Source: RUG11241 sp964560085 (lineage in GTDB: Bacteria; Bacillota_I; Bacilli_A; RF39; UBA660). From it: DNA of 63,245 nt. The notes under the pieces are model-generated. The model saw only the letters and a list, made by a program, of their open reading frames with translations. It was not told the origin of the DNA and did not search any database. The stretch is from positions 1-63,245 of the forward strand of contig CAZLKF010000007.1 in NCBI GenBank assembly GCA_964560085.1. The letters run 5' to 3'. Position numbers and translations under genes: made by a program. Positions 55,375 through 63,245 of this stretch are shown piece by piece. Position 1 is the stretch's first letter, and each line of letters starts with the position of its first letter.

Positions 55375-55498
55375 ATGCTTCACCTCATCTTAATTGTACT
55401 ATAAATCAAGGAATTTTTAAATATTTATTTGACTTCTAGCCAATAATATGATAAAGTTATTAAAGCAAATGTTTAAAAAACTGGAAGGAGATTTAGTT

Positions 55499-55681
55499 AT
55501 GGCAAGAAAGTGTACGGCTAAGACACCATTACATGGAAATAGAAGAAGTCATGCTTGTAATGCAACTAAGCATGCTCAAAAACCAAACTTACAAAAAATC
55601 ACTTTAAATAGTGGTGAAACAGTAAGAATGAGTACTCGTGAAATGCGTTCATTGAAAAAAGACGTAAAGGTTAGCGAATAA
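55499..55681 (+). CDS. rpmB: 50S ribosomal protein L28
   Basis: The 60-residue basic protein has the L28 pattern MARKC...GNRRSHACNATKHAQKPNLQK (written in two parts: start, then core) and a C-terminal VRMSTREMRSLKK matching the family's V-x-V-S-A-R-A-L-K-S-G. The start is at 55499 because of GGAAGGAG nine bases upstream; an in-frame ATG 17 codons earlier has no site. Unlike many L28 proteins it keeps only one Cys near the N-terminus plus one internal. Ribosome component. Confidence 0.93.
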   Translation: MARKCTAKTPLHGNRRSHACNATKHAQKPNLQKITLNSGETVRMSTREMRSLKKDVKVSE

Positions 55682-55710
55682 AAAAAATAAATGTAAAAAT
55701 TTATTTTTTT
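55681..55710. terminator. A/T-only bidirectional terminator
   Basis: The perfect 12-bp inverted repeat AAAAAAATAAAT/ATTTATTTTTTT with a 6-base loop lies between convergent rpmB and the CPBP gene. Confidence 0.6.
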
Positions 55711-56357
55711 TATTCAACAAACATAAAGAATAACAAATCCCAGGCACTATGAACTACAATAATCGGTACTAATGATTTTGTTTCTTTAAAAATATAATTG
55801 TAAATACAACTAACACAGATAATTTTTATACAATTAATTAAAATAATTGATAATTTTAAACCAACTCTTATATAAAGTGGAATGTGAATAAATGAAAATA
55901 AAACTGATGTTATTAAACTTGCTTTAATAAATGAATTTTTTTTAGACAACCCATTTAATAAAAGTCCTCGAAAAATCAATTCTTCTTCAATTCCGACTAA
56001 AAGAAATTTATTAAATAGATCATCAATTGTAAATTCATTAATATTAAATGTTCCGTGATTTTTAAGCATTGAAATAAAAGCAACAATTAAAATCATTATT
56101 AGTAATTTCAATAATAATTTAGGATCTTTCAATTTAAATAATTCGTCTTTTTTGATACTCAAGTCTTTATCATATTTTTTTATAAAATATAAACTAAAAC
56201 CACACCAAAGTACTAATTTTACAATTGTTCTAATAATAACTGCTGTTGGTTCATTAAATATTAAAGTTAAATTAGGCGAAATAAGCAAAATATTAATAGT
56301 CCATATAACTATAAAAATAAGACCTAAATAAAAAAACTTCATTGCTTCTTTTTTCAT
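55710..56357 (-). CDS. CPBP intramembrane metalloprotease
   Basis: The ~215-residue membrane protein of the CPBP (Abi/Rce1-like) family has six or so TM helices. Motif 1 is EEELIFRG (Glu-Glu and Arg, about residues 140-147 from this start), motif 2 is FSFIHI (His), motif 3 is HSAWD. All catalytic residues are present. Family members cleave prenylated or lipid-linked proteins, or act in bacteriocin immunity. It uses the ATG at 56357 (ATAGGTG upstream). It stands alone between rpmB and ileS. Confidence 0.88.
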   Translation of the reverse strand: MKKEAMKFFYLGLIFIVIWTINILLISPNLTLIFNEPTAVIIRTIVKLVLWCGFSLYFIKKYDKDLSIKKDELFKLKDPKLLLKLLIMILIVAFISMLKNHGTFNINEFTIDDLFNKFLLVGIEEELIFRGLLLNGLSKKNSFIKASLITSVLFSFIHIPLYIRVGLKLSIILINCIKIICVSCIYNYIFKETKSLVPIIVVHSAWDLLFFMFVE

Positions 56358-56393
56358 CTGCCACACCTATCTTAAATAATTATAACATAAAAC

Positions 56394-56428
56394 AAAAATG
56401 ATAACTATTATTAGCTATCATTTTTTTC
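56394..56428. terminator. terminator hairpin between ileS and the CPBP gene
   Basis: The inverted repeat AATGATA/TATCATT with inner CT/AG pairs is followed by T7 on the plus side and T5 on the minus side. Confidence 0.5.
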
Positions 56429-56461
56429 TTATTTTTTTATTAGTAATCAATTAATATAAAA

Positions 56462-56495
56462 AAGAAAAAAAGCACTTTTTAATAAAAAGTGCTTT
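56462..56495 (-). terminator. terminator of ileS
   Basis: The perfect 12-bp stem AAAGCACTTTTT/AAAAAGTGCTTT with a 3-base loop is followed by T7 on the minus strand. Confidence 0.85.
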
Positions 56496-56553
56496 ATATC
56501 AGGATAAATTTCTTTATCCATTAGTATTATAAGCAATTAAATTAATAATATAC

Positions 56554-59500
56554 CTATTTTTTTAAAACTTTAAATTTTACTTCATAACCATTAACATCAT
56601 TTATTTCTGTATCTAATGATTGTTCAATTATATTTTCGGCTAAAGTTTCATTTTTAATATAATCAGCAAACTTAACAAAAACTTCTTTTATTTTGTCATT
56701 TCCTTCATAGTAAAGGTCAATACGATCAACAATATTAAAGTCACTTATTTTTCTTAATTGCTGTACTTTAGAAACAATTTCACGAGCAATTCCCTCGTTT
56801 ATTAAGTCATCAGTTAATTCAGTATTTAGAATAATAAAGTTATTTCCTTCCATACCGACGTTAAATCCTTCTTTTGAAGAAATACGAATATCTGTCATAT
56901 CACTAGAAATTGTATAGTTAGCATCGTCTATATTTAATTCGATAGTTTGATTATCTCTTAATTTGTTGATTTGTTCAATTGATAAATTGTTTAAGGCTGT
57001 CACGAATAATTTGATATTTGAACCAAATATTGGACCAGCAACTTTAAAATTTGGTTTAACAAGAAAATTCATATAATTATTTATTTCATTAGTAAATAAC
57101 ACTTCTTTTACATTTAATTCTTCTTCAATTAAAGGTATTAAATCATTAATAAGTTTTTCGTTTTTACCATCGATTAAAGCTTCTTTTAAAGGTTGACGAA
57201 CCTTTATTTTATTCTCCTCACGAACAAAACGTCCAATACTTATAATATTTCTGACTAAATCCATACGTTCTTCAATATGAGTATCAATTAATGATTCATT
57301 AACTTTCGGGAAATCACTTAAATGAACGGATTTATCTCCTACTAATTTTTGATATATTTCTTCAGCTGTAAACGATGCAATTGGGGCGATTAATTTACAT
57401 AAATCAACTAATACTTCGTAAGTTGTATTGTACACAGCTTTTTTATCATCATCTAAAACTGATGACCAAAATCTTCTTCTATTTCTTCTAATGTACCAAT
57501 TAGATAAATCTTCATTGACAAAGTCCGTAATTTCATGAACAACTTTGTTCAAATCATATTCATTATAAGCACTGATAACATTCACAATTAAACGATTATA
57601 TTTTGATAATAACCATTTATCAATTTCTGGTCGATTTTCAACAGGAATATTAAATAAAGTTGGATCTATATTATCAGCATCTGCATAAATAGCAAAGAAA
57701 TTATAAGTGTTTCTTAAAGTGCTAAAGAATTTTGAAATAACATCTTTTATGCCTTCTTCATCAAAACGAAGTGGTGTCCAAACAGGAGAAACTGATAACA
57801 TATACCATCTAACTGGATCTGCTCCATATTGTTTTATTGTTGTAAATGGTTCAACAGAGTTTCCTTTTGATTTATGCATCTTTTGACCATATTTATCAGT
57901 TATTAAATCATTAACCAAAACATTTTTGTATGGACTTTTGCCCATTACAAATGTGGAAATTGCCAAAAGTGAATAAAACCATCCTCTTGTTTGATCAATT
58001 CCTTCACTGATAAAATCAGCTGGAAATTGTGATTCAAATAATTCTTTATTCTCAAAAGGATAATGATATTGAGCAAAAGGCATCGCTCCTGAATCAAACC
58101 AACAATCGATAACATCTTTTATACGAGTCATAGGTTTTCCACATTCACTACATTTAATATGAATTTCATCAACAAATGGACGATGCAATTCAATTGATTC
58201 ATCAATTTTAGAAGTTGCAAGATCAACTAATTCTGCACGAGATCCAACCATATGTGTATGTCCACAATCACACTTCCATAAAGGTATTGGTGTTCCCCAA
58301 TAACGATTACGAGAGATTGCCCAATCATTTAAGTTCTCTAACCAATTTCCAAAACGCTTTTCACCAATATAAGGTGGATACCAATTAACCTTATTGTTTT
58401 CCTCAATTATTTTATCTTTATAAGCTGTTACTTTAATATATAAACTTGGTTTTGAGTAATAAATCAAAGGTGTTTTACAACGCCAACAATGAGGATAATT
58501 ATGAACCATTTTTTGCTTTTTAAATATTTTGTCTTCACCGGCTAGATATTTGATTATTTCAAGTTCAAGGTCAGGATCAACTACTAAACGTCCCTCCCAT
58601 GGTCCACAATTATAGCATCCTTGTTCATCAACTGGGTTTAAAACAGGTAAGTCATACTTTAACCCTACTTCATAGTCATCTTGCCCAAAAGCAGGTGCTA
58701 TATGAACAATTCCTGTACCATCTTCCATTGTGACATAATCAGCTAAGGTGACATAGAAAGCTTTTTTATTTACTTTCATAAATGGTAAGTATTGTTCGTA
58801 CTCCAAACCTTCTAAATCAGAACCAACATACTCTTCTACTACTTCATAATCATCGCCTAATACTTTGCTAGCTAAAGCATCAGCCACAATGAAATTATAG
58901 CCTTTAGAAGCACATTTAAGATACTTTTCGTGTGGATTAACGCAAGCAGCCACATTAGCCATTAAAGTCCAAGGAGTTGTTGTCCATACTAATAAATAAG
59001 TATTTTCTTGATCCTTCAATTTAAAAGGAACAGTTACCGTATTAACGGATATTTCTTTATATCCTTGAGCAACTTCATGAGATGCTAAACCAGTTCCACA
59101 ACGAGGGCAATATGGTAATATTTTCAACCCATCATATATAAGTCCAGCTTCAAAGTATTTTTTTAAAATCCACCACTCTGTTTCAATATAATTATTATCA
59201 TATGTAATATATGGATTTTTAAGATCAATAAATTGACCCATTTTATTGGTGAAATCTTTAAAAGCATCTTCATTTTTCCAAACAGCTTCACGACATTTTT
59301 GATTGAATTCTTTGATACCATATTTTTCGATATCACCTTTACCGGCAAAGCCTAATTCTTTTTCAACTTGCACTTCAACTGGTAAACCATGGGTATCCCA
59401 ACCAACTTTTCTTAAAACTTTAAAGCCTTGCATTGTCTTATATTTGCAGAAAACATCTTTCAATAATTTAGCTAACATATGATGAATTCCTGGCATACCA

Positions 59501-59655
59501 TTAGCTGTTGCTGGACCATCATAAAAAACAAAGTTTTTGGCATCATTTCGTGCTTCAATTGTTTTATTTAAAATATCCTCTTCTTGCCAATAAGTACTTA
59601 TTCTTTCTTCAATTTCACTTGTTTTAATGTTTTCTAATACTTCATATTTTTTCAT
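56554..59655 (-). CDS. ileS: isoleucyl-tRNA synthetase
   Basis: The 1033-residue class I synthetase charges tRNA-Ile. The HIGH-region variant GPATANGMPGIHHML is near residue 48 and the KMSKS-region QKMHKSKGN near 605. An editing (CP1) domain lies between, with the usual GTGIVHIAPAFGQDDY, and the anticodon-binding domain follows. Zn-like Cys pairs (CPRCG, CDCGH, CSEC) sit in the insert. The PGIHHML form and C-terminal architecture suggest the eukaryote-like type 2 IleS, a class known for low mupirocin sensitivity (inference). Expression is controlled by the upstream T-box. Confidence 0.96.
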   Translation of the reverse strand: MKKYEVLENIKTSEIEERISTYWQEEDILNKTIEARNDAKNFVFYDGPATANGMPGIHHMLAKLLKDVFCKYKTMQGFKVLRKVGWDTHGLPVEVQVEKELGFAGKGDIEKYGIKEFNQKCREAVWKNEDAFKDFTNKMGQFIDLKNPYITYDNNYIETEWWILKKYFEAGLIYDGLKILPYCPRCGTGLASHEVAQGYKEISVNTVTVPFKLKDQENTYLLVWTTTPWTLMANVAACVNPHEKYLKCASKGYNFIVADALASKVLGDDYEVVEEYVGSDLEGLEYEQYLPFMKVNKKAFYVTLADYVTMEDGTGIVHIAPAFGQDDYEVGLKYDLPVLNPVDEQGCYNCGPWEGRLVVDPDLELEIIKYLAGEDKIFKKQKMVHNYPHCWRCKTPLIYYSKPSLYIKVTAYKDKIIEENNKVNWYPPYIGEKRFGNWLENLNDWAISRNRYWGTPIPLWKCDCGHTHMVGSRAELVDLATSKIDESIELHRPFVDEIHIKCSECGKPMTRIKDVIDCWFDSGAMPFAQYHYPFENKELFESQFPADFISEGIDQTRGWFYSLLAISTFVMGKSPYKNVLVNDLITDKYGQKMHKSKGNSVEPFTTIKQYGADPVRWYMLSVSPVWTPLRFDEEGIKDVISKFFSTLRNTYNFFAIYADADNIDPTLFNIPVENRPEIDKWLLSKYNRLIVNVISAYNEYDLNKVVHEITDFVNEDLSNWYIRRNRRRFWSSVLDDDKKAVYNTTYEVLVDLCKLIAPIASFTAEEIYQKLVGDKSVHLSDFPKVNESLIDTHIEERMDLVRNIISIGRFVREENKIKVRQPLKEALIDGKNEKLINDLIPLIEEELNVKEVLFTNEINNYMNFLVKPNFKVAGPIFGSNIKLFVTALNNLSIEQINKLRDNQTIELNIDDANYTISSDMTDIRISSKEGFNVGMEGNNFIILNTELTDDLINEGIAREIVSKVQQLRKISDFNIVDRIDLYYEGNDKIKEVFVKFADYIKNETLAENIIEQSLDTEINDVNGYEVKFKVLKK

Positions 59656-59677
59656 AAAAATTCTCCTTTCAACAAAA

Positions 59678-59878
59678 AAACTCGCTCCTTTATCTAAGGA
59701 CGAGTTTAAACCCGCGGTACCACCTTAATTTTAATACCCTCAAATACTATAACGCGTTACCGTTTTAACTTTTCTTAAAATCATCCAGAGTGATTTGTAT
59801 TAACTTATTTATTAGTTTTCACCAAACACTAACTCTCTTTAAAACAACAATTAATACCTGTCTCTTTCATCTGATATG
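59678..59878 (-). promoter_or_regulatory. T-box riboswitch leader of ileS
   Basis: The minus-strand leader contains the conserved T-box GGTGGTACCGCGGG (59711-59724) and a downstream terminator (AAACTCG/CGAGTTT with an inner CCTT/AAGG and T7, 59673-59707). Upstream is a GGTGAAAACTA segment in the stem I region. The T-box TGGT would pair with the ACCA end of uncharged tRNA-Ile. I could not fix the specifier codon with confidence; AUC near 59810 is a candidate. Confidence 0.9.
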
Positions 59879-59883
59879 ATTAA

Positions 59884-59912
59884 ATTATATAAGAATTTTA
59901 TAGGGATGTCAA
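59884..59912 (-). promoter_or_regulatory. consensus sigma-A promoter of ileS
   Basis: TTGACA, a 17-base spacer and TATAAT on the minus strand, with a start of transcription a few bases before the T-box leader. Confidence 0.88.
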
Positions 59913-59925
59913 TTAATTTTAAAAG

Positions 59926-59949
59926 AAAAAAGAACCAATTGGTTCTTTT
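59926..59949 (-). terminator. terminator of rpoC
   Basis: The perfect palindrome AAAAGAACCAATTGGTTCTTTT overlaps the rpoC stop codon; T/A runs flank it. Confidence 0.75.
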
Positions 59950-62900
59950 AATCCATTAATTCTTGTTCTAATGCATCTAATGGTTCATCTTCAACTAATT
60001 CATTTTCCATTTCGTAAGCAACATCACGATATTTCTTGGCACCAGTTCCGGCTGGAATTAGTTTACCAATAATAACATTTTCTTTTAATCCTTGTAACTG
60101 ATCGATTCTGCCATGAATAGCAGCATCAGTTAAGATTCTTGTTGTTTCTTGGAATGAAGCAGCTGATAAGAATGAATCTGTTTCTAGAGAAGCTTTTGTA
60201 ATACCTAGCAATACTGGCGAGCCAGTTGCTGGACGTTTGCCTTCTAGAATCAAGTTTTTGTTACTATTAGAGAAATCATTTATATTTACCATTGTTCCTG
60301 GTAAGAATAAGGAATCTCCTGAATTAACAATTTTTATCTTAGAAATCATACGACGAGCCATTACTTCAATATGCTTATCATTAATATCTACACCTGTTGA
60401 ACCATAAACTTTTTGAATTTCAAGCAATATATACTGTTGAACAGTAATTGGATCAGTTACTAGTAATAATTCTTTTGGACTAATTGGTCCATGAGTCAAA
60501 CGTTCACCAGCCTTAACCTCTTGACCTTCTTTAACAGCAGCTTTTGTGCCGTAATTAGTTACATGTTCACGAGTTTCAACATCATTTTTGACAGAAATAA
60601 TTAATTTCCCGTTATCTTCTTCTATTGTTGTAACAACTCCATTAATTTCTGATATTGTTGCTTTTCCTTTTGGACTTCTAGCTTCAAAGACTTCTTCGAC
60701 TCTTGGAAGACCTTGAGTAATATCATCGCCACCAGCAACACCTCCGGTATTAAAGTTACGCATTGTTAACTGTGTTCCCGGTTCTCCGATTGATTGAGCA
60801 GCCATAATACCTACAGCTTCCCCAACTTCAACTAATTGACCTGTTGCTAAGTTGCGTCCATAACATTTTTGACAAACGCCATGTTCACTCTTACAAGTTA
60901 GAACTGTTCTAATTGAAACAGCTTCAACACCTGCTTTAACAATTTTTTCAGCTAATGCTTCTGTTATATAAGTATTTTCAGGAATTATTTCTTCCCCAGT
61001 CGTTGGATTAATAACTTTCTTATTAGTGAAACGACCTAAAATACGAGTTTCTAATTTTTCAACAACGGAACCATCTTTTTCATTAATGAATGCTCTTACT
61101 TCAACACCATTATCGGTACCACAATCAATTTCACGAACGATGATATCTTGAACGACATCAACTAGACGTCTTGTTAAGTATCCGGCATCGGCTGTTTTTA
61201 AGGCTGTATCAACGGCACCTTTACGAGCACCATGGGTTGACAAGAAGAATTCAGATATTGTTACACCTTCAGCAAAGTTTGAAAGTACTGGGATTTCAAT
61301 GAAATCGCCGGTTGGTTTAGTAAACAAACCACGCATACCTACTAACTGTGTTAGTGAGCCAATATCACCACGCGCCTTTGAATCAATCATCATGGCAACG
61401 GAATTATCTTTATTTTCTTTAATCATTTGCCCAAGTTCTTTAGAAATTTCATTTTTAGCACTTGACCATATTTGAATAACTTTTTCATATCTTTCTTGGT
61501 TGGTAATTAAACCACGTTTAAATTGTTTATTTACTTGTTCAACCAATTCTTGACTCTTAGCAATTACAACTGGTTTTATCTTACTTTCTTGAATATCATC
61601 TATTGAGATAGATATTCCTGATAAAGTTGAATACTTGAAACCTAAATTTTTAATTTTATCTAACATAACTGAAGTTTCAGTTGTTTGATATCTTTTATAA
61701 ATTTGGGCAATCAATTTTCCTAATGCTCCTTTGTTTAAAGGATCAACAAGTGGCATAGAGGAAATTGCTTCTTTTATATTAGTGCCATAACTTAAGAAAT
61801 ATTTAGCAGGTGTAACTGCTGTAATATTTTCTTCAGATGAATCATTAATATATTGGAAAGTATCAGGGAAAGCTTCATTGAATATAATTTTACCAGGTGT
61901 TGTTACTAAATATGAATTTTTATATTTATCAGGGAATAATTTATGTTTAAATGATTTTACTGGTAAGGCAATACGCGTATGAAGAGTTATTTCTCTTCTT
62001 TCATAAGCCATTAAAACTTCTGAATCATCTTTAAACACTCTTCCTTCACCAGGAAGACCTGATTTTTCTTTACTTAAATAGTAGTTACCTAGAACCATAT
62101 CCTGACTTGGTGTTACGATTGGTTTTCCATCTTTTGGACTCAAGATGTTGTTAGCTCCAAGCATCAATATTCTTGCTTCTGCTTGAGCTTCTTCACTAAT
62201 TGGTAAGTGGACAGCCATTTGGTCTCCATCGAAGTCGGCATTAAATGCTGAACATACAAGTGGATGCAAACGAATAACACGACCATCAATTAATTTTGGT
62301 TCGAATGCTTGAATACCAAGTCTATGTAGAGTTGGAGCACGGTTAAGTAACACAGGGTGTTCTTTAATCTTTTCTTCAACAATATCCCATACTTTAGGAT
62401 CTTGATTTTCAATCATTTTTTTAGCAGCTTTAATATTAGATGCAATTTCTTTAGTAACTAAACCATTAATTACATGTGGTTTAAATAATTCTAAAGCCAT
62501 TTCTTTTGGAATACCACATTCATACATTTTCAATGTTGGTCCTACTACGATTACAGAACGACCAGAATAGTCAACACGTTTTCCTAGTAAGTTTTGACGG
62601 AAACGACCTTGTTTACCTTTTAACATAGATGATAGTGATTTAAGTGGTCTATTTCCTGCACCTGTTACATTTCTTCCACGACGTCCATTATCAAATAAGG
62701 CATCTACAGATTCTTGTAACATACGTTTTTCATTTTGAATAATGATAGATGGTGCTCCTAATTCAATAAGTTTTTTAAGACGGTTATTTCTATTAATAAC
62801 TCTTCTATATAAATCATTTAAGTCAGATGTAGCAAATCTTCCACCATCTAGTTGAATCATTGGGCGAAGTTCTGGTGGGATTACTGGTAGAGCATCTAGG

Positions 62901-63067
62901 ATCATCCATTCTGGTTTATTTCCTGATTGCAAGAATGCATCTAAAACATCTAATCTTTTAACTAATCTAACTCTTTTTTGTGAAGCAGAATCCTTAATGT
63001 CATCAATTTCTTGTTTAATTTGTTCTACTTCTTTGGCTATATCAACCTGTTTTAAAAGCTCTTTTAT
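59948..63067 (-). CDS. rpoC: RNA polymerase beta' subunit, N-terminally incomplete
   Basis: About 1040 codons of RpoC are present, from a point equivalent to the EAI-KELLKQVD helix to the C-terminus. The GGRFATSDLNDLYRRVINRNNRL and DYSGRSVIVVGP regions are intact (described as separate motifs). So are the catalytic NADFDGDQ (Mg ligands), the bridge-helix/trigger-loop region and the C-terminal zinc-binding Cys set (CGT, CKSEHGVCQKC). Roughly the first 200-300 residues (zinc finger, clamp) are missing. At 63067 the frame meets a VOC-family gene start instead. RpoC is essential, so a chimeric assembly or contig end is the best explanation. Confidence 0.95.
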   Translation of the reverse strand: MKELLKQVDIAKEVEQIKQEIDDIKDSASQKRVRLVKRLDVLDAFLQSGNKPEWMILDALPVIPPELRPMIQLDGGRFATSDLNDLYRRVINRNNRLKKLIELGAPSIIIQNEKRMLQESVDALFDNGRRGRNVTGAGNRPLKSLSSMLKGKQGRFRQNLLGKRVDYSGRSVIVVGPTLKMYECGIPKEMALELFKPHVINGLVTKEIASNIKAAKKMIENQDPKVWDIVEEKIKEHPVLLNRAPTLHRLGIQAFEPKLIDGRVIRLHPLVCSAFNADFDGDQMAVHLPISEEAQAEARILMLGANNILSPKDGKPIVTPSQDMVLGNYYLSKEKSGLPGEGRVFKDDSEVLMAYERREITLHTRIALPVKSFKHKLFPDKYKNSYLVTTPGKIIFNEAFPDTFQYINDSSEENITAVTPAKYFLSYGTNIKEAISSMPLVDPLNKGALGKLIAQIYKRYQTTETSVMLDKIKNLGFKYSTLSGISISIDDIQESKIKPVVIAKSQELVEQVNKQFKRGLITNQERYEKVIQIWSSAKNEISKELGQMIKENKDNSVAMMIDSKARGDIGSLTQLVGMRGLFTKPTGDFIEIPVLSNFAEGVTISEFFLSTHGARKGAVDTALKTADAGYLTRRLVDVVQDIIVREIDCGTDNGVEVRAFINEKDGSVVEKLETRILGRFTNKKVINPTTGEEIIPENTYITEALAEKIVKAGVEAVSIRTVLTCKSEHGVCQKCYGRNLATGQLVEVGEAVGIMAAQSIGEPGTQLTMRNFNTGGVAGGDDITQGLPRVEEVFEARSPKGKATISEINGVVTTIEEDNGKLIISVKNDVETREHVTNYGTKAAVKEGQEVKAGERLTHGPISPKELLLVTDPITVQQYILLEIQKVYGSTGVDINDKHIEVMARRMISKIKIVNSGDSLFLPGTMVNINDFSNSNKNLILEGKRPATGSPVLLGITKASLETDSFLSAASFQETTRILTDAAIHGRIDQLQGLKENVIIGKLIPAGTGAKKYRDVAYEMENELVEDEPLDALEQELMD

Positions 63068-63128
63068 AGAGGGCTATTGCCTCTTCTGTTCGGCCACCGC
63101 AATGCAATGTCGGTATTACTGTCGCCAT
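63042..63128 (-). pseudogene. 5' fragment of a VOC/PhnB-like gene fused to rpoC
   Basis: Starting at ATG 63128 (GGAGGT upstream), 22 or so codons read like the N-terminus of PhnB/glyoxalase-like VOC proteins (MATVIPTLHCGG then TEEAIALYKRAF). The frame then enters rpoC sequence and stops at TGA after 28 residues. The first 19 codons have 30 G/C out of 57, far above the neighbourhood. About 15 bases at the junction (TATAAAAGAGCTTTT) fit both genes. Confidence 0.75.
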
Positions 63129-63245
63129 AATCAAGACCTCCGTTAATAAAATTAAATATTTGTTAGAACATTAATACTATTATAATTCCATTAATTTACA
63201 CACAACTTAGTATCTATACCGGAAAATAGGTATAAAAAAGGGCAA

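Overview
The window is about 73% A+T by eye and uses the standard bacterial code (TGG for Trp, TGA as a stop). Shine-Dalgarno sites are strong (GGAGG, AGGTG) and Rho-independent terminators are compact. It carries a T-box ileS leader, LCP and CPBP proteins, a UPF0371 protein, a short DnaE and rpmB. This fits an uncultured, low-GC, gut-type Bacilli/Firmicutes lineage (Erysipelotrichales or RF39-like is my guess). No 16S rRNA or tRNA gene is visible, so placement is inference. The right end appears to be a contig end with a chimeric join: rpoC is fused to the first codons of a GC-richer VOC/PhnB-like gene.

Layout. 1-12.8 kb: small membrane proteins, a degenerate CYTH protein, UPF0371, galE plus a GT2 glycosyltransferase, a VirB2-like secreted two-TM protein, a DUF5011/Ig-like anchored protein, a transglutaminase-like protein and ugd. 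12.8-13.66 kb: a non-coding spacer with a duplicated ~180-bp unit and many short TGYYYGAAAT motifs. 13.66-15.38 kb: capF and a 5'-truncated capG/wecB, the left stump of the resident exopolysaccharide (EPS) locus. 15.38-39.7 kb: an inserted island. It has three tandem large serine recombinases, a SHOCT-like small protein, a highly structured DNA/RNA segment and a sigma-70 region-4 protein behind a leader-peptide attenuator. It then carries an ~11-kb EPS operon (initiating transferase, GNAT, PLP enzyme, ATP-grasp, glycosyltransferases, Wzy, acetyltransferase, Wzx), remnants of a conjugation module (truncated VirB4, a CD1108/CHAP hydrolase) and its own 4,6-dehydratase/aminotransferase pair. 39.7-43 kb: the right stump of the resident EPS locus (truncated initiating transferase, intact aminotransferase, 4,6-dehydratase). 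43-48.7 kb: two cytosolic HExxH paralogues, an LCP protein, an AT-extreme spacer, a candidate small RNA with its own promoter, and a conserved hypothetical. 48.7-63.2 kb: a giant surface protein, then housekeeping genes dnaE, rpmB, a CPBP protease, ileS with its T-box, and rpoC.

How the genes work together. The resident locus made UDP-sugars (4,6-dehydratase, aminotransferase, CapF/CapG, Ugd) for a surface polysaccharide. The island appears to have replaced its middle with a complete new repeat-unit assembly line. Both flanks stop inside resident EPS genes, so this looks like recombinase-assisted capsule switching carried by a decayed integrative conjugative element (ICE). The LCP protein, GalE, Ugd and the large surface protein fit the same cell-envelope theme.
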